Source: Halichondria panicea (lineage: Eukaryota; Porifera; Demospongiae; Suberitida; Halichondriidae). Taken from it: 64,000 nucleotides of DNA. Numbering within the stretch: position 1 is the stretch's first letter; the number at the start of each line of letters is the position of its first letter. Of this stretch, positions 11,701-21,570 are shown piece by piece. Under the pieces are notes generated by a model. That model saw only the letters and a list, made by a program, of their open reading frames with translations, had not been told where the DNA came from and did no database searches. The DNA is taken from positions 7,532,339-7,596,338 of the forward strand of contig NC_087379.1 of assembly GCF_963675165.1 (NCBI RefSeq), in the 5' to 3' direction. A program made the translations under genes and the position numbers.

Positions 11701-14700
11701 TAAGCGCACAGCTATTCTAGTGTTGAGTGCAAACTTTCAGTATGCAGTGGACCAACTGTACGGTTTGATTTTTCGTCTCTGTATTTTACAGCAGCTCTAC
11801 AAATCAAATGCATGTGCATAATAAAAGAAAAGCCGACTGCCTTGAGCCTGACATCACAAATAATTACGTCTTTTAATTACAGCAACCGTTGGAGGACTTA
11901 AATAATGGAATTCAGTCAGAGTTGGTGCTGTAATTACAAATAAAGTAAGGATTGGCAATATTTACTATAATAGAGTGGTTGCATCTGACGTCATCCATCC
12001 ACACACACAAAAGTACATAACACTAACTCTAACCTTTCAGCAAGTTAGCTCGTAGTTGAGTGACGGTAGATTAAAATCCACACAAACCAAAATAATAGTC
12101 AACCCAATCAATTCCATGGAATGCTTGTCAACAATTATTCAGCATAGAGGTGATTTTAAGGCAATGTCCATGTATAATTATAACTCCTATAGACCATCAG
12201 TTTAGTATCAGATACTCACCTTGTCAGCCAGGTCCACCACGGCTCCTGAGGAGAGCAGCTGTATAACACAGTCAGTGTGACCTTTCCTGGCTGCCTCCAT
12301 GAGTGGAGTCCGCCCATCCTACAAGAGTGAGAGCATAATAATAACTTTTGACAACACATCTGTGTGATAGATCATAGTTACACTTATTTTTGGAATTTAC
12401 CATTTGCCCCAAACTGAGTGTGCAGTGAGCGTAGTTTACAGCGCCTAAATCAACTTTTATAACCTCAAAAATATTATGGTGGCGCTTAAGCGCACAGCTA
12501 TTCTAGTGTTGAGTGCAATCTTTCAGTATGCAGTGGACCAACTGTACGGTTTGATTTTTCGTCTCTGTATTTTACAGCAGCTCTACAAATCAAATGCATG
12601 TGCATAATAAAAGAAAAGCCGACTGCCTTGAGCCTGACATCACAAATAATTACGTCTTTTAATTACAGCAACCGTTGGAGGACTTAAATAATGGAATTCA
12701 GTCAGAGTTGGTGTAGCCTCGATCCCAGTCCGCACTTCCTCGAAGAGTGGGCCTGGTATCGACTGCTTGCGCATGCGCTAATCTTCCGCCGGTATCTGGC
12801 GGATTCGGATAACAACGTGTATGGTCAGTAAAACTATGACATCACAACGAACGGAAGTGGATTGAAGGAAGTAGATAGAAAGTTCGATTGAAGGTTTCTA
12901 GCCCATCGGATAGATAGCTACCCTTAGCCTGCTATGTTAACAAAAGACTCACAGCCTGCAACAGTGTTGATGACAATCGTCTGAACGGAATGAAAGCTGA
13001 CAAGAGCCTATATGGACTGGCCACGCCCATTTAACATTAACTTTGGTGAAAGTCTACTATACTACTGATGCTGATTCTATCAGAAGAAAATAGCTGTACA
13101 ACAACCTACACAGCTCTGTCTCTAGCTAGCTAGCTATATAGCTCTGTGTATGACCTTTAGGATATTTTCTCTGATGAATTCTGTATTATAGGAAATTTTA
13201 CGGGAAAAAATAAATAATTTAGCGCATGCGCAAGCAGTTGATAGCAGGCCTTCTTTTCTATGAAGGCCGGTGAAGGAGGCTAGAGTTGGTGCTGTAATTA
13301 CAAATAAAGTAAGGATTGGCAATATTTACTATAATAGAGTGGTTGCATCTGACGTCATCCATCCACACACACAAAAGTACATAACACTAACTCTAACCTT
13401 TCAGCAAGTTAGCTCGTAGTTGAGTGACGGTAGATTAAAATCCACACAAACCAAAATAATAGTCAACCCAATCAATTCCATGGAATGCTTGTCAACAATT
13501 ATTCAGCATAGAGGTGATTTTAAGGCAATGTCCATGTATAATTATAACTCCTATAGACCATCAGTTTAGTATCAGATACTCACCTTGTCAGCCAGGTCCA
13601 CCACGGCTCCTGAGGAGAGCAGCTGTATAACACAGTCAGTGTGACCTTTCCTGGCTGCCTCCATGAGTGGAGTCCGCCCATACTACAAGAGTGAGAGCAT
13701 AATAATAACTTTTGACAACACATCTGTGTGATAGATCATAGTTACACTTATTTTTGGAATTTACCATTTGCCCCAAACTGAGTGTGCAGTGAGCGTAGTT
13801 TACAGCGCCTAAATCAACTTTTATAACCTCAAAAATATTATGGTGGCGCTTAAGCGCACAGCTATTCTAGTGTTGAGTGCAATCTTTCAGTATGCAGTGG
13901 ACCAACTGTACGGTTTGATTTTTCGTCTCTGTATTTTACAGCAGCTCTACAAATCAAATGCATGTGCATAATAAAAGAAAAGCCGACTGCCTTGAGCCTG
14001 ACATCACAAATAATTACGTCTTTTAATTACAGCAACCGTTGGAGGACTTAAATAATGGAATTCAGTCAGAGTTGGTGCTGTAATTACAAATAAAGTAAGG
14101 ATTGGCAATATTTACTATAATAGAGTGGTTGCATCTGACGTCATCCATCCACACACACAAAAGTACATAACACTAACTCTAACCTTTCAGCAAGTTAGCT
14201 CGTAGTTGAGTGACGGTAGATTAAAATCCACACAAACCAAAATAATAGTCAACCCAATCAATTCCATGGAATGCTTGTCAACAATTATTCAGTATCAATG
14301 TCCATGTATAATTATAACTCCTATAGACCATCAGTTTAGTATCAGATACTCACCTTGTTAGCCAGGTCCACCACTGCTCCTGAGGAGAGCAGCTGTATAA
14401 CACAGTCAGTGTGACCTTTCCTGGCTGCCTCCATGAGTGGAGTACTCCCATTCTACAAGAGTGAGAGCATAATAATAACTTTTGACAACACATCTGTGTG
14501 ATAGATCATAGTTACACTTATTTTTGGAATTTACCATTTGCCCCAAACTGAGTGTGCAGTGAGCGTAGTTTACAGCGCCTAAATCAACTTTTATAACCTC
14601 AAAAATATTATGGTGGCGCTTAAGCGCACAGCTATTCTAGTGTTGAGTGCAATCTTTCAGTATGCAGTGGACCAACTGTACGGTTTGATTTTTCGTCTCT

Positions 14701-16248
14701 GTATTTTACAGCAGCTCTACAAATCAAATGCATGTGCATAATAAAAGAAAAGCCGACTGCCTTGAGCCTGACATCACAAATAATTACGTCTTTTAATTAC
14801 AGCAACCGTTGGAGGACTTAAATAATGGAATTCAGTCAGAGTTGGTGCTGTAATTACAAATAAAGTAAGGATTGGCAATATTTACTATAATAGAGTGGTT
14901 GCATCTGACGTCATCCATCCACACACACAAAAGTACATAACACTAACTCTAACCTTTCAGCAAGTTAGCTCGTAGTTGAGTGACGGTAGATTAAAATCCA
15001 CACAAACCAAAATAATAGTCAACCCAATCAATTCCATGGAATGCTTGTCAACAATTATTCAGTATCAATGTCCATGTATAATTATAACTCCTATAGACCA
15101 TCAGTTTAGTATCAGATACTCACCTTGTTAGCCAGGTCCACCACTGCTCCTGAGGAGAGCAGCTGTCTAACACTACCAGTGTGACCTCCCCTGGCTGCCC
15201 ACATGAGTGGAGTACTCCCATTCTACAAGAGTGAGAGCATAATAATAACTTTTGACAACACATCTGTGTGATAGATCATAGTTACACTTATTTTTGGAAT
15301 TTACCATTTGCCCCAAACTGAGTGTGCAGTGAGCGTAATTTACAGCGCCTAAATCAACTTTTATAACCTCAAATATATTATGGTGGCGCTTAAGCGCACA
15401 GCTATTCTAGTGTTGAGTGCAATCTTTCAGTATGCAGTGGACCAACTGTACGGTTTGATTTTTCGTCTCTGTATTTTACAGCAGCTCTACAAATCAAATG
15501 CATGTGCATAATAAAAGAAAAGCCGACTGCCTTGAGCCTAACATCACAAATAATTACGTCTTTTAATTACAGCAACCGTTGGAGGACTTGGAATTCAGTC
15601 AGAGTTGGTGCTGTAATTACAAATAAAGTAAAGGAAGGGGATTGACATTATTTACTATAATAGAGTGGTTGCATCTGATGTCATCCACCCACGCACGGAA
15701 GTACGTAACATTCCTTTCAGCAAGCTAGCTCGCAGGTGATCTACTGTGTGATTTTTTGTCTCTGTAGGAAGCTGCTTCTCGATAGTTTTATCAAATCAGG
15801 AGTGGTGATCAAAGCATGCACATAACAATGTTATAGGCCAAGTAAAGGTGACTTGCCTTGGTATGCCTTTTATAAGCCATAAAAATTATTACAGCAACTG
15901 CTGGCGCTAATTTAGGACCTAAAATTGCGTTCAGTCTGAGTTCTAGCTGAGTTTGCGCTGTACTAGGGTACAGTTGAACAGCCAAGACCAGGAAGTTCAA
16001 TGTAAATGCCGTACATTTATTTAAGTATGCATTATGTATTGAATACACCATTGGTTGAGTTTGTCGGATTGGGTAGGTATTAAAATTAATTTATAGCACG
16101 ACAGCAAAAATAAACTTTCACAGCTTCAGTTCTACATACCCACAAACCAGCTTACCCAATTCACACTGTTGACATCCTCTCCCCTCCTGATGGCATCTCG
16201 CAAAGCACTCAAGTCACCAGCCTCGGCAGCCCTGAGTATGTCAGCCAT
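2372..16248 (-). CDS. ANK - death domain - ROC-like GTPase/COR - death domain - death domain protein, copy A
   Basis: Spliced gene of 12 coding exons, reconstructed from GT-AG sites and phase. Exons from the start: 16248-16156, 15222-15124, 14452-14354, 13682-13584, 12318-12220, 11532-11434, 10786-10697, 10000-9961, 9181-8849, 7994-4966, 4246-4006, 3884-3763, 3483-3328, 3209-3158, 2700-2372. They total 4,980 nt, an exact multiple of 3 (1,659 aa). Domains: N-terminal cap 1-31, five 33-residue ankyrin repeats 32-196, a degenerate repeat to 226, linker, death domain ~240-350, P-loop GPSGLGKTT ~384-392, G3-like DIGGQPG ~555, G4-like GTFKDE ~653, Lys/Ser/Thr octapeptide insert ~677-890, COR-like region ~970-1200, beta-rich exon, split death domain, terminal death domain. 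No signal peptide or membrane segment is seen, so it is probably cytosolic. The start MADIL is preferred over an in-frame MII because copy B lacks the upstream ATG. The role (immune or death signalling switch) is inferred. The joins lack transcript proof. Confidence 0.85.
4268..4413. mobile_element. MITE in GTPase-gene intron, copy A only
   Basis: Foldback of 146 bp with ends AGTTAATGCAC and GTGCATTAACT. Internal arms TATGGATATT...TTGGCC and GGCCAAAATATCCATA also pair. The matching intron in copy B (39829-39922) is only 94 bp and lacks it. Confidence 0.6.
4416..4640. repeat. Dispersed repeat related to 8375-8610
   Basis: Shares blocks such as GCAGCTACCAATAGCTA, GAGTAGCAAC-like and GTAAGCAAAACTAG with 8375-8610 (and with 43525-43745 in unit 2). 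Noncoding, within the intron that is longer in copy A. Confidence 0.5.
4966..7994 (-). CDS. Large GTPase/COR exon, copy A
   Basis: 3,029-nt exon with acceptor TTTTTTGCAG and donor GAA|GTAAGT. It contains P-loop [27 protein letters not shown] (switch II/G3 as in ROCO GTPases), IGTFKDEL (G4-like), then the octapeptide insert. After the insert come [20 protein letters not shown] and a winged-helix/COR-like region with [14 protein letters not shown] and [17 protein letters not shown]. The apparent ORF extension upstream to 8,079 is intronic: it crosses the acceptor and differs from copy B. The copy B equivalent is 39923-43056. Confidence 0.88.
6374..7010 (-). repeat. Octapeptide (KSDSTTAS) coding minisatellite inside GTPase exon, copy A
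   Basis: 24-bp tandem repeat coding for Lys-Ser-Asp-Ser-Thr-Thr-Ala-Ser and variants ([14 protein letters not shown]), about 210 residues. It lies after the G4-like motif and before the next conserved GTPase/COR block. Both other frames of this tract are also open, giving large shadow ORFs. It is probably an unstructured, Ser/Thr-rich, possibly phosphorylated loop (inference). Confidence 0.9.
8849..9181 (-). CDS. First death-domain exon, copy A
   Basis: 111-codon exon entered and left in phase 1. It encodes a death-domain-like fold: [18 protein letters not shown], then [18 protein letters not shown], then [18 protein letters not shown]. The downstream donor is a strong GTAAGT. Reading past it gives a short junk tail and a stop, so a separate small ORF here is unlikely. 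It receives one nucleotide from the 40-bp exon 9961-10000 and passes one to the GTPase exon. The copy B equivalent is 43991-44323. Confidence 0.85.
9267..9580. mobile_element. MITE inserted in copy A only (5-bp target duplication)
   Basis: Terminal inverted repeats GGCCATGCATGCAAAGTC ... and GACTTTGCATGG, extending to TTTCTCAGGC/GCCTGAGAAA. Flanked by CATAA at 9262-9266 and 9581-9585. Copy B (around 44400) has a single CATAA and no element. Confidence 0.75.
9790..9900. mobile_element. hAT-like MITE inserted in copy A only (8-bp target duplication)
   Basis: 111-bp element with near-perfect ~26-bp inverted ends starting CAGAGGAGGTACGACATCC. Flanked by CTACTGTA at 9781-9788 and 9901-9908; one extra C sits at 9789. 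Copy B (around 44605) has one uninterrupted CTACTGTA. An 8-bp duplication and CAG ends are typical of hAT elements. Confidence 0.8.
9961..10000 (-). CDS. 40-bp micro-exon linking ankyrin repeats to the death domain, copy A
   Basis: Bounded by an acceptor after CTCTTCACAG and a donor GTATGT. It encodes [13 protein letters not shown] plus one base. Its length (1 mod 3) is exactly what is needed to join the phase-0 ankyrin exon at 10697 to the phase-1 death-domain exon at 9181. Copy B has the same exon at 44666-44705 ([13 protein letters not shown]). Too short to be found by ORF length alone. Confidence 0.75.
10697..15222 (-). repeat. Tandem ankyrin-exon cassette array, copy A (6 exons)
   Basis: Six single-repeat exons: 15124-15222, 14354-14452, 13584-13682, 12220-12318, 11434-11532 (99 bp, phase 0 in and out) and the diverged 10697-10786 (90 bp). 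Each 99-bp exon encodes one ankyrin repeat of form xGxTPLMxAAxxGHT...LLSSGAVVD. The introns between the five regular exons are almost the same sequence, so the duplicated unit is exon plus intron (spacing 770-786 bp, or 1,364 where a transposon is inserted). Phase-0 symmetry means copies can be gained or lost without breaking the frame. Confidence 0.9.
12714..13282. mobile_element. Nonautonomous DNA transposon, MULE-like (9-bp target duplication)
   Basis: 569 bp with imperfect inverted ends of ~65 bp (TAGCCTC ... ACTGCTTGCGCATGCGCTAA and its reverse). Flanked by GAGTTGGTG at 12705-12713 and 13283-13291. It interrupts one ankyrin-cassette intron; the other cassettes show the empty site. No transposase ORF. 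Confidence 0.8.
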
Positions 16249-16444
16249 TATTATCATGTAGCAGATACTCCCCTTTGTTGTTTGTTTGCCCTCACAAGAT
16301 CGAGACAACGCCTTTCTACTGCCCACAGTAGAATGGGCATGGTCTCCATACAATATAGAAGATCAAGAGCTGACACTGTGAGTGTATGTGTAGACTGATC
16401 GACTAGTTCTATAGTAGTTCCATACAAGAAGATTCAAGGAAGCT
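16249..16444. promoter_or_regulatory. Divergent intergenic region, ANK-DD-GTPase copy A / SELENOK copy A
   Basis: Only ~196 bp separate the minus-strand start at 16248 from the plus-strand SELENOK ATG at 16445. Any core promoter must be shared or overlapping. No TATA box is recognised. The equivalent interval in unit 2 is 52964-53152. Confidence 0.5.
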
Positions 16445-16823
16445 ATGGTGTATTTATCAGGAGGTAAGTGTGAGTGTGATATTAGCTGACACACACTCCA
16501 TACTCTACTGTCTGCAGGTAAAGTCCTTGAGAACAGGTCATGGCTGAGCCCGGTGTGGACGGTATCGTTGACTTGTTCTGGGCTGTCATTAACTTCTTTG
16601 TCTTGTTGTAAGTTACACACACCCTGATCATGCCAGTGTGTTTCAACCCTCCCCTGCTCTCTAGTGTCTCTTATACTGTTTTGTTTTGTATTGTGTCCAA
16701 TTTTAGTATTTATTATTCCTACCTTTGTGTGTGCAGTGCTGATCAAGGGAGACGTATTGGTCGTGTTGGTAAGGGTGCTGGTGGTGGTGCTGGACCTCCC
16801 CCCATGGGCGGTGGATGAGGAAG
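16445..16823 (+). pseudogene. SELENOK: Selenoprotein K-like gene, copy A, frame broken in exon 2
   Basis: Exons 16445-16463, 16518-16607 and 16737 to about 16823, with the Sec-type TGA at 16816-16818. Exon 2 is 8 nt longer than in copy B (an extra CCCGG and an extra TGA triplet). The membrane segment IVDLFWAVINFFVLF and exon 3 therefore lie in a different frame from the MVYLSGG start. If the splice sites are the same as in B, the product would be a truncated nonsense protein. An assembly or haplotype error, or an unseen alternative splice site, could rescue it. Part of the downstream sequence, including the GGTGGATGAGGAAGG context, is repeated at 16855-16869. Confidence 0.6.
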
Positions 16824-17069
16824 GTGTGTGGGTGGTGTGTGTGTGAATGTGGGCGGTGGATGAGGAAGGTATTGTGTGGGCGGTGTGTGTGGTGGGTGGG
16901 TGGTGTGTTTTGTGATAGGAAGTTGATACACGTGTTTAATACGATATCCTTTTTTATAGTGTACATTGACCGCACACAAACTTGTACTGTACTGCATGCA
17001 AGTACTGTATGCTTCAGCAGACCTACATTGTACAACTGTGTGTGTTATCTGATCATGATCTCTCTGCAG

Positions 17070-17306
17070 AGCACCAGTCCTAACTGGGACAGCCCCAACA
17101 TGTGGTCAACAGACACTGCTCCATTCTACAGTAATGACATCACCTCCGATATGAGCCCCCTACCTATCAGCAGTGGCACCACCGACCCAACCTCACCCTC
17201 CGAGGACACCACACTCTCAGCCACCACCTATGACCTCTTTGAGAACCAAAGTATCTGGAGCTTGAGCAACGCTGATAGTTCAACACTTCTTTCCTGGGCC
17301 CAATAG
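17070..17306 (+). other. Open 3' exon-like block after SELENOK, copy A
   Basis: Follows a good acceptor (CTCTCTGCAG). It is open for ~78 codons (TSPNWDSPNMWSTD...LSSWAQ type, Ser/Thr/Asp-rich), ending at TAG 17304-17306. Joining to the SELENOK donor in phase 2 reads a different frame with a stop after ~27 codons. In copy B (53761-53959) a 2-nt insertion shifts its last third. It may be 3' UTR of SELENOK or the last exon of another transcript. No family recognised. Confidence 0.35.
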
Positions 17307-17309
17307 AAA

Positions 17310-18060
17310 TCTGAACCGCCACTAAGCAAGACTGAGTAAAGCCCCCTCTGACCTACTGCAACGATTTGGACTATGAATTTTGGATAACGATTTCAACTTA
17401 ACCTCATTTCAATTGAGTTGTCTGCTATTAGCTCTAGTATCAGCATTTTAGCGAGTGATTATCTAGCCAGCTATCTAGTTTATTATTGTTATCGTGTAGC
17501 TACTAGTAGATCGTTCAGTTGCCATTTTGAGAGCTGTATGTGTTTAGTAGCTAGCTGATGACATTATTGTGTCTTGGCATTATATGAATTAACCATTAAC
17601 AATTGTGACCTGCCGGGTAATGTATACTTATACATGCATACCGTAATCGTTCTAATTATAGAACCAGTAAAAAATAATTATTTTTCTAAAAACAATGTAC
17701 GTGATTTTATATGGTAGTATAATTATAGGCGTTATAAAAGAGGGCGTCCTAACCGAGGCTGGTGCTATAATAGAATGATAACGGTACATACAAGGAATGT
17801 AGACAGAATATTAATACATGAGGTGATATAAGGTATAAACAATATACACAGCCAACAATCCGTGCATGGCATGGGGATATATAATTATAACCATCATAAT
17901 AATTAAATACGTTACTGGTACTGCACATAATTATATACAAATTATGTATCAAGACATTCACAAATTATAATACAAGCAAACCGATTCATAAATAACAGGC
18001 ACAAAACAAATAATGCTAAAATAACAATAATTATAATTATGATCAAGTGTAAGTGTACAG
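17310..18060. other. Spacer after SELENOK, unit 1
   Basis: AT-rich, no gene seen. It probably holds the SELENOK 3' UTR. I could not assign a SECIS element by eye. Counterpart 54005-54755. Confidence 0.4.
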
Positions 18061-18061
18061 T

Positions 18062-18139
18062 TCATTGTTCCTTCTCTAGGCAATGTTTAAACACTTTACT
18101 AGCAATTTCGTCTCTTCTCATATTTTGGAGTACTTTAAG
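18062..18139 (-). pseudogene. Relic of a terminal death-domain exon, unit 1
   Basis: Reads LKVLQNMRRDEIASKVFKHC plus LEKEQ-stop, nearly the same as the end of gene B (VLQNMRTDEIASKVFKHCLEN). Sequence on the 5' side is unrelated, so only the last ~25 codons are kept. It abuts the 90-bp satellite. Confidence 0.65.
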
Positions 18140-18213
18140 GCGAGCGGATTACACACCCTAGCTTGCTATCACCAGGGAACTCACTGTTTCTAGGAGGGCT
18201 TAATTGTACTAGA

Positions 18214-21200
18214 CACACACACTGGTCTGAAATCAGAATATTTCACAGCACATGCAGAACTATTAATGGAGCTTACTGTTGGTTCTTGAGGTACGCACAC
18301 ACACTGGTCTGAAATCAGAGACAGAATATTCTACAGCACATGTAGAACTATTAATGGAGCTTACTGTTGGTTCTTGAGGTACGCACACACACTGGTCTGA
18401 AATCAAAGAGACAGAATATTCCACAGCACATGTAGAACTATTAATGTAGCTTACTGTTGGTTCTTGAGGTACGCACACACACTGGTCTGAAATCAGAATA
18501 TTCCACAGCACATGTAGAACTATATTAATGTAGCTTACTGTTGGTTCTTGAGGTACGCACACACACTGGTCTGAAATCAAAGAGACAGAATATTCTACAG
18601 CACATGAAGAACTATTAATGTAGCTTACTGTTGGTTCTTGAGGTACGCACACACACTGGTCTGAAATCAAAGAGACTGAATATTCCACAGCACATGAAGA
18701 ACTATTAATGGAGCTTACTGTTGGTTCTTGAGGTACGCACACACACTGGTCTGAAATAAAAGAGACAGAATATTCCACAGCACATGTAGAACTATTAATG
18801 GAGCTTACTGTTGGTTCTTGAGGTACGCACACACACTGGTCTGAAATCAAAGAGACAGAATATTCTACAGCACATGAAGAACTATTAATGTAGCTTACTG
18901 TTGGTTCTTGAGGTACGCACACACACTGGTCTGAAATCAAAGAGACTGAATATTCTACAGCACATGTAGAACTATTAATGAGGCTTACTGTTGGTTCTTG
19001 AGGTACGCACACACACTGGTCTGAAATAAAAGAGACAGAATATTCCACAGCACATGTAGAACTATTAATGTAGCTTACTGTTGGTTCTTGAGGTACGCAC
19101 ACACACTGGTCTGAAATCAAAGAGACAGAATATTCTACAGCACATGTAGAACTATTAATGTAGCTTACTGTTGGTTCTTGAGGTACGCACACACACTGGT
19201 CTGAAATCAAAGAGACAGAATATTCCACAGCACATGAAGAACTATTAATGGAGCTTACTGTTGGTTCTTGAGGTACGCACACACATGCACTGGTCTGAAA
19301 TAAAAGAGACAGAATATTCCACAGCACATGTAGAACTATTAATGTAGCTTACTGTTGGTTCTTGAGGTACGCACACACACTGGTCTGAAATCAAAGAGAC
19401 AGAGTATTCCACAGCACATGTAGAACTATTAATGGAGCTTACTGTTGGTTCTTGAGGTATGCACACACCCTAACCCTAACCATAGAGCCCTGGTCTGAAA
19501 TTAAAGAGACAGAATATTCCACAGCGCATGCAGAACTATTAATGTAGCTTACTGTTGGTTCTTGAGGTACGCACACACACTGGTCTGAAATCAAAGAGAC
19601 AGAATATTCCACAGCACATGTAGAACTATTAATGTAGCTTACTGTAGGTTCTTCAGGTACGCACACACACTGGTCTGAAATCAAAGAGACAGAATATTCC
19701 ACAGCACATGTAGAACTATTAATGGAGCTTACTGTTGGTTCTTGAGGTATGCACACACACTGGTCTGAAATCAAGAGGTTACAAAGTACACAATGGAGCT
19801 TACTGTTGGTTATTGAGGTACGCACACACACAGGGCTGAAATAAAAGAGACAGAGTATTCCACAGCACATGTAGAACTATTAATGTAGCTTACTGTTTGG
19901 TTCTTGAGGTACGCACACACACTGGTATGAAATCAAGAGGTTACAAAGTACACAATGGAGCTTACTGTTGGTTCTTGAGGTACGCACACACACTGGTCTG
20001 AAATCAAGAGGTTACACAGTACACAATGGAGCTTACTGTTGGTTCTTGAGGTACGCACACACACAGGTCTGAAATCAAGAGGTTACAAAGTACACACGTA
20101 CAATGGAGCTTACTGTTGGTTCTTGAGGTACGCACATACACTGGTCTGAAATCAAGAGGTTACAAAGTACACAATGTAGCTTACTGTTGGTTCTTGAGGT
20201 ACGCACACACACTGGTCTGAAATAAAAGAGACAGAATATTCCACAGCACATGTAGAACTATTAATGGAGCTTACTGTTGGTTCTTGAGGTACGCACACAC
20301 ACTGGTCTGAAATCAAGAGGTTACAAAGTACACAATGGAGCTTACTGTTGGTTCTTGAGGTACGCACACACACACAGGTCTGAAATCAAGAGGTTACAAA
20401 GTACACAATGGAGCTTGCTGTTGGTTCTTGAGGTACGCACACACACGGCTGAAATCAAGAGGTTACAAAGTACACAATGGAGCTTGCTGTTGGTTCTTGA
20501 GGTACGCACACACACGGCTGAAATCAAGAGGTTACAAAGTACACAATGGAGCTTGCTGTTGGTTCTTGAGGTACGCACACACACGGCTGAAATCAAGAGG
20601 TTACAAAGTACACAATGGAGCTTACTGTTGGTTCTTGAGGTACGCACACATACAGGTCTGAAATCAAGAGGTTACAAAGTACACAATGGAGCTTACTGGG
20701 TTATTGAGGTACGCACACACACAGGTCTGAAATCAAGAGGTTACAAAGTACACAATGGAGCTTATTGTTGGTTCTTGAGGTACGCACACACACTGGTCTG
20801 AAATCAAGAGGTTACAAAGTACACAATGGAGCTTACTGTTGGTTCTTGAGGTACGCACACACACTGGTCTGAAATCAAGAGGTTACAAAGTACACAATGG
20901 AGCTTACTGTTGGTTCTTGAGGTACGCACACACACAGGGCTGATATCAAGAGGTTACAAAGTACACAATGGAGCTTACTGTTGGTTCTTGAGGTACGCAC
21001 ACACACTGGTCTGAAATCAAGAGGTTACAAAGTACACAATGGAGCTTACTGTTGGTTCTTGAGGTACGCACACACACTGGTCTGAAATCAAGAGGTTACA
21101 AAGTACACAATGGAGCTTACTGTTGGTTCTTGAGGTACGCACACACACAGGGCTGATATCAAGAGGTTACAAAGTACACAATGGAGCTTACTGTTGGTTC

Positions 21201-21570
21201 TTGAGGTACGCACACACACTGGTCTGAAATCAAGAGGTTACAAAGTACACAATGGAGCTTACTGTTGGGTTTTGAGGTACGCACACACACTGGTCTGAAA
21301 TCAAGAGGTTACAAAGTACACAATGGAGCTTACTGTTGGGTTTTGAGGTATGCACATACACAGGTCTGAAATCAAGAGGTTACAAAGTACACAATGGAGC
21401 TTACTGTACGTTGGTTCTTGAGGTACGCACACACACAGGGCTGAAATCAAGAGGTTACAAAGTACACACTGGAGCTTACTGTTGGGTTTTGAGGTACGCA
21501 CACACACAGGTCTGAAATCAAGAGGTTACAAAGTACACAATTAATGGAGCTTACTGTTGGTTCTTGAGGG
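18214..21570. repeat. 90-bp then 71-bp minisatellite field, unit 1
   Basis: Units share GGTACGCACACACACTGGTC and GAGCTTACTGTTGGTTCTTGA. Left part (to ~19,770): 90-bp type with AATATTCCACAGCACATG in the middle. Right part: 71-bp type with GAGGTTACAAAGTACACAATG. The 90-bp type keeps a reading frame (30-residue repeat) only because its length is a multiple of 3. An interstitial CCCTAACCCTAACC lies at 19468-19481. Confidence 0.9.

Noticed and set aside
11618-11821. Plus-strand ORF recurring in the ankyrin introns
   Set aside because: Part of the duplicated intron; other cassettes break it by substitutions, and no coding signal is seen.
18263-19327. Long minus-strand ORFs with a 30-residue Cys-rich repeat in the satellite (also 54960-56159)
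   Set aside because: The frame stays open only because the satellite unit is 90 bp. There is no start context or flanking exon, and frame-changing units occur within the array.
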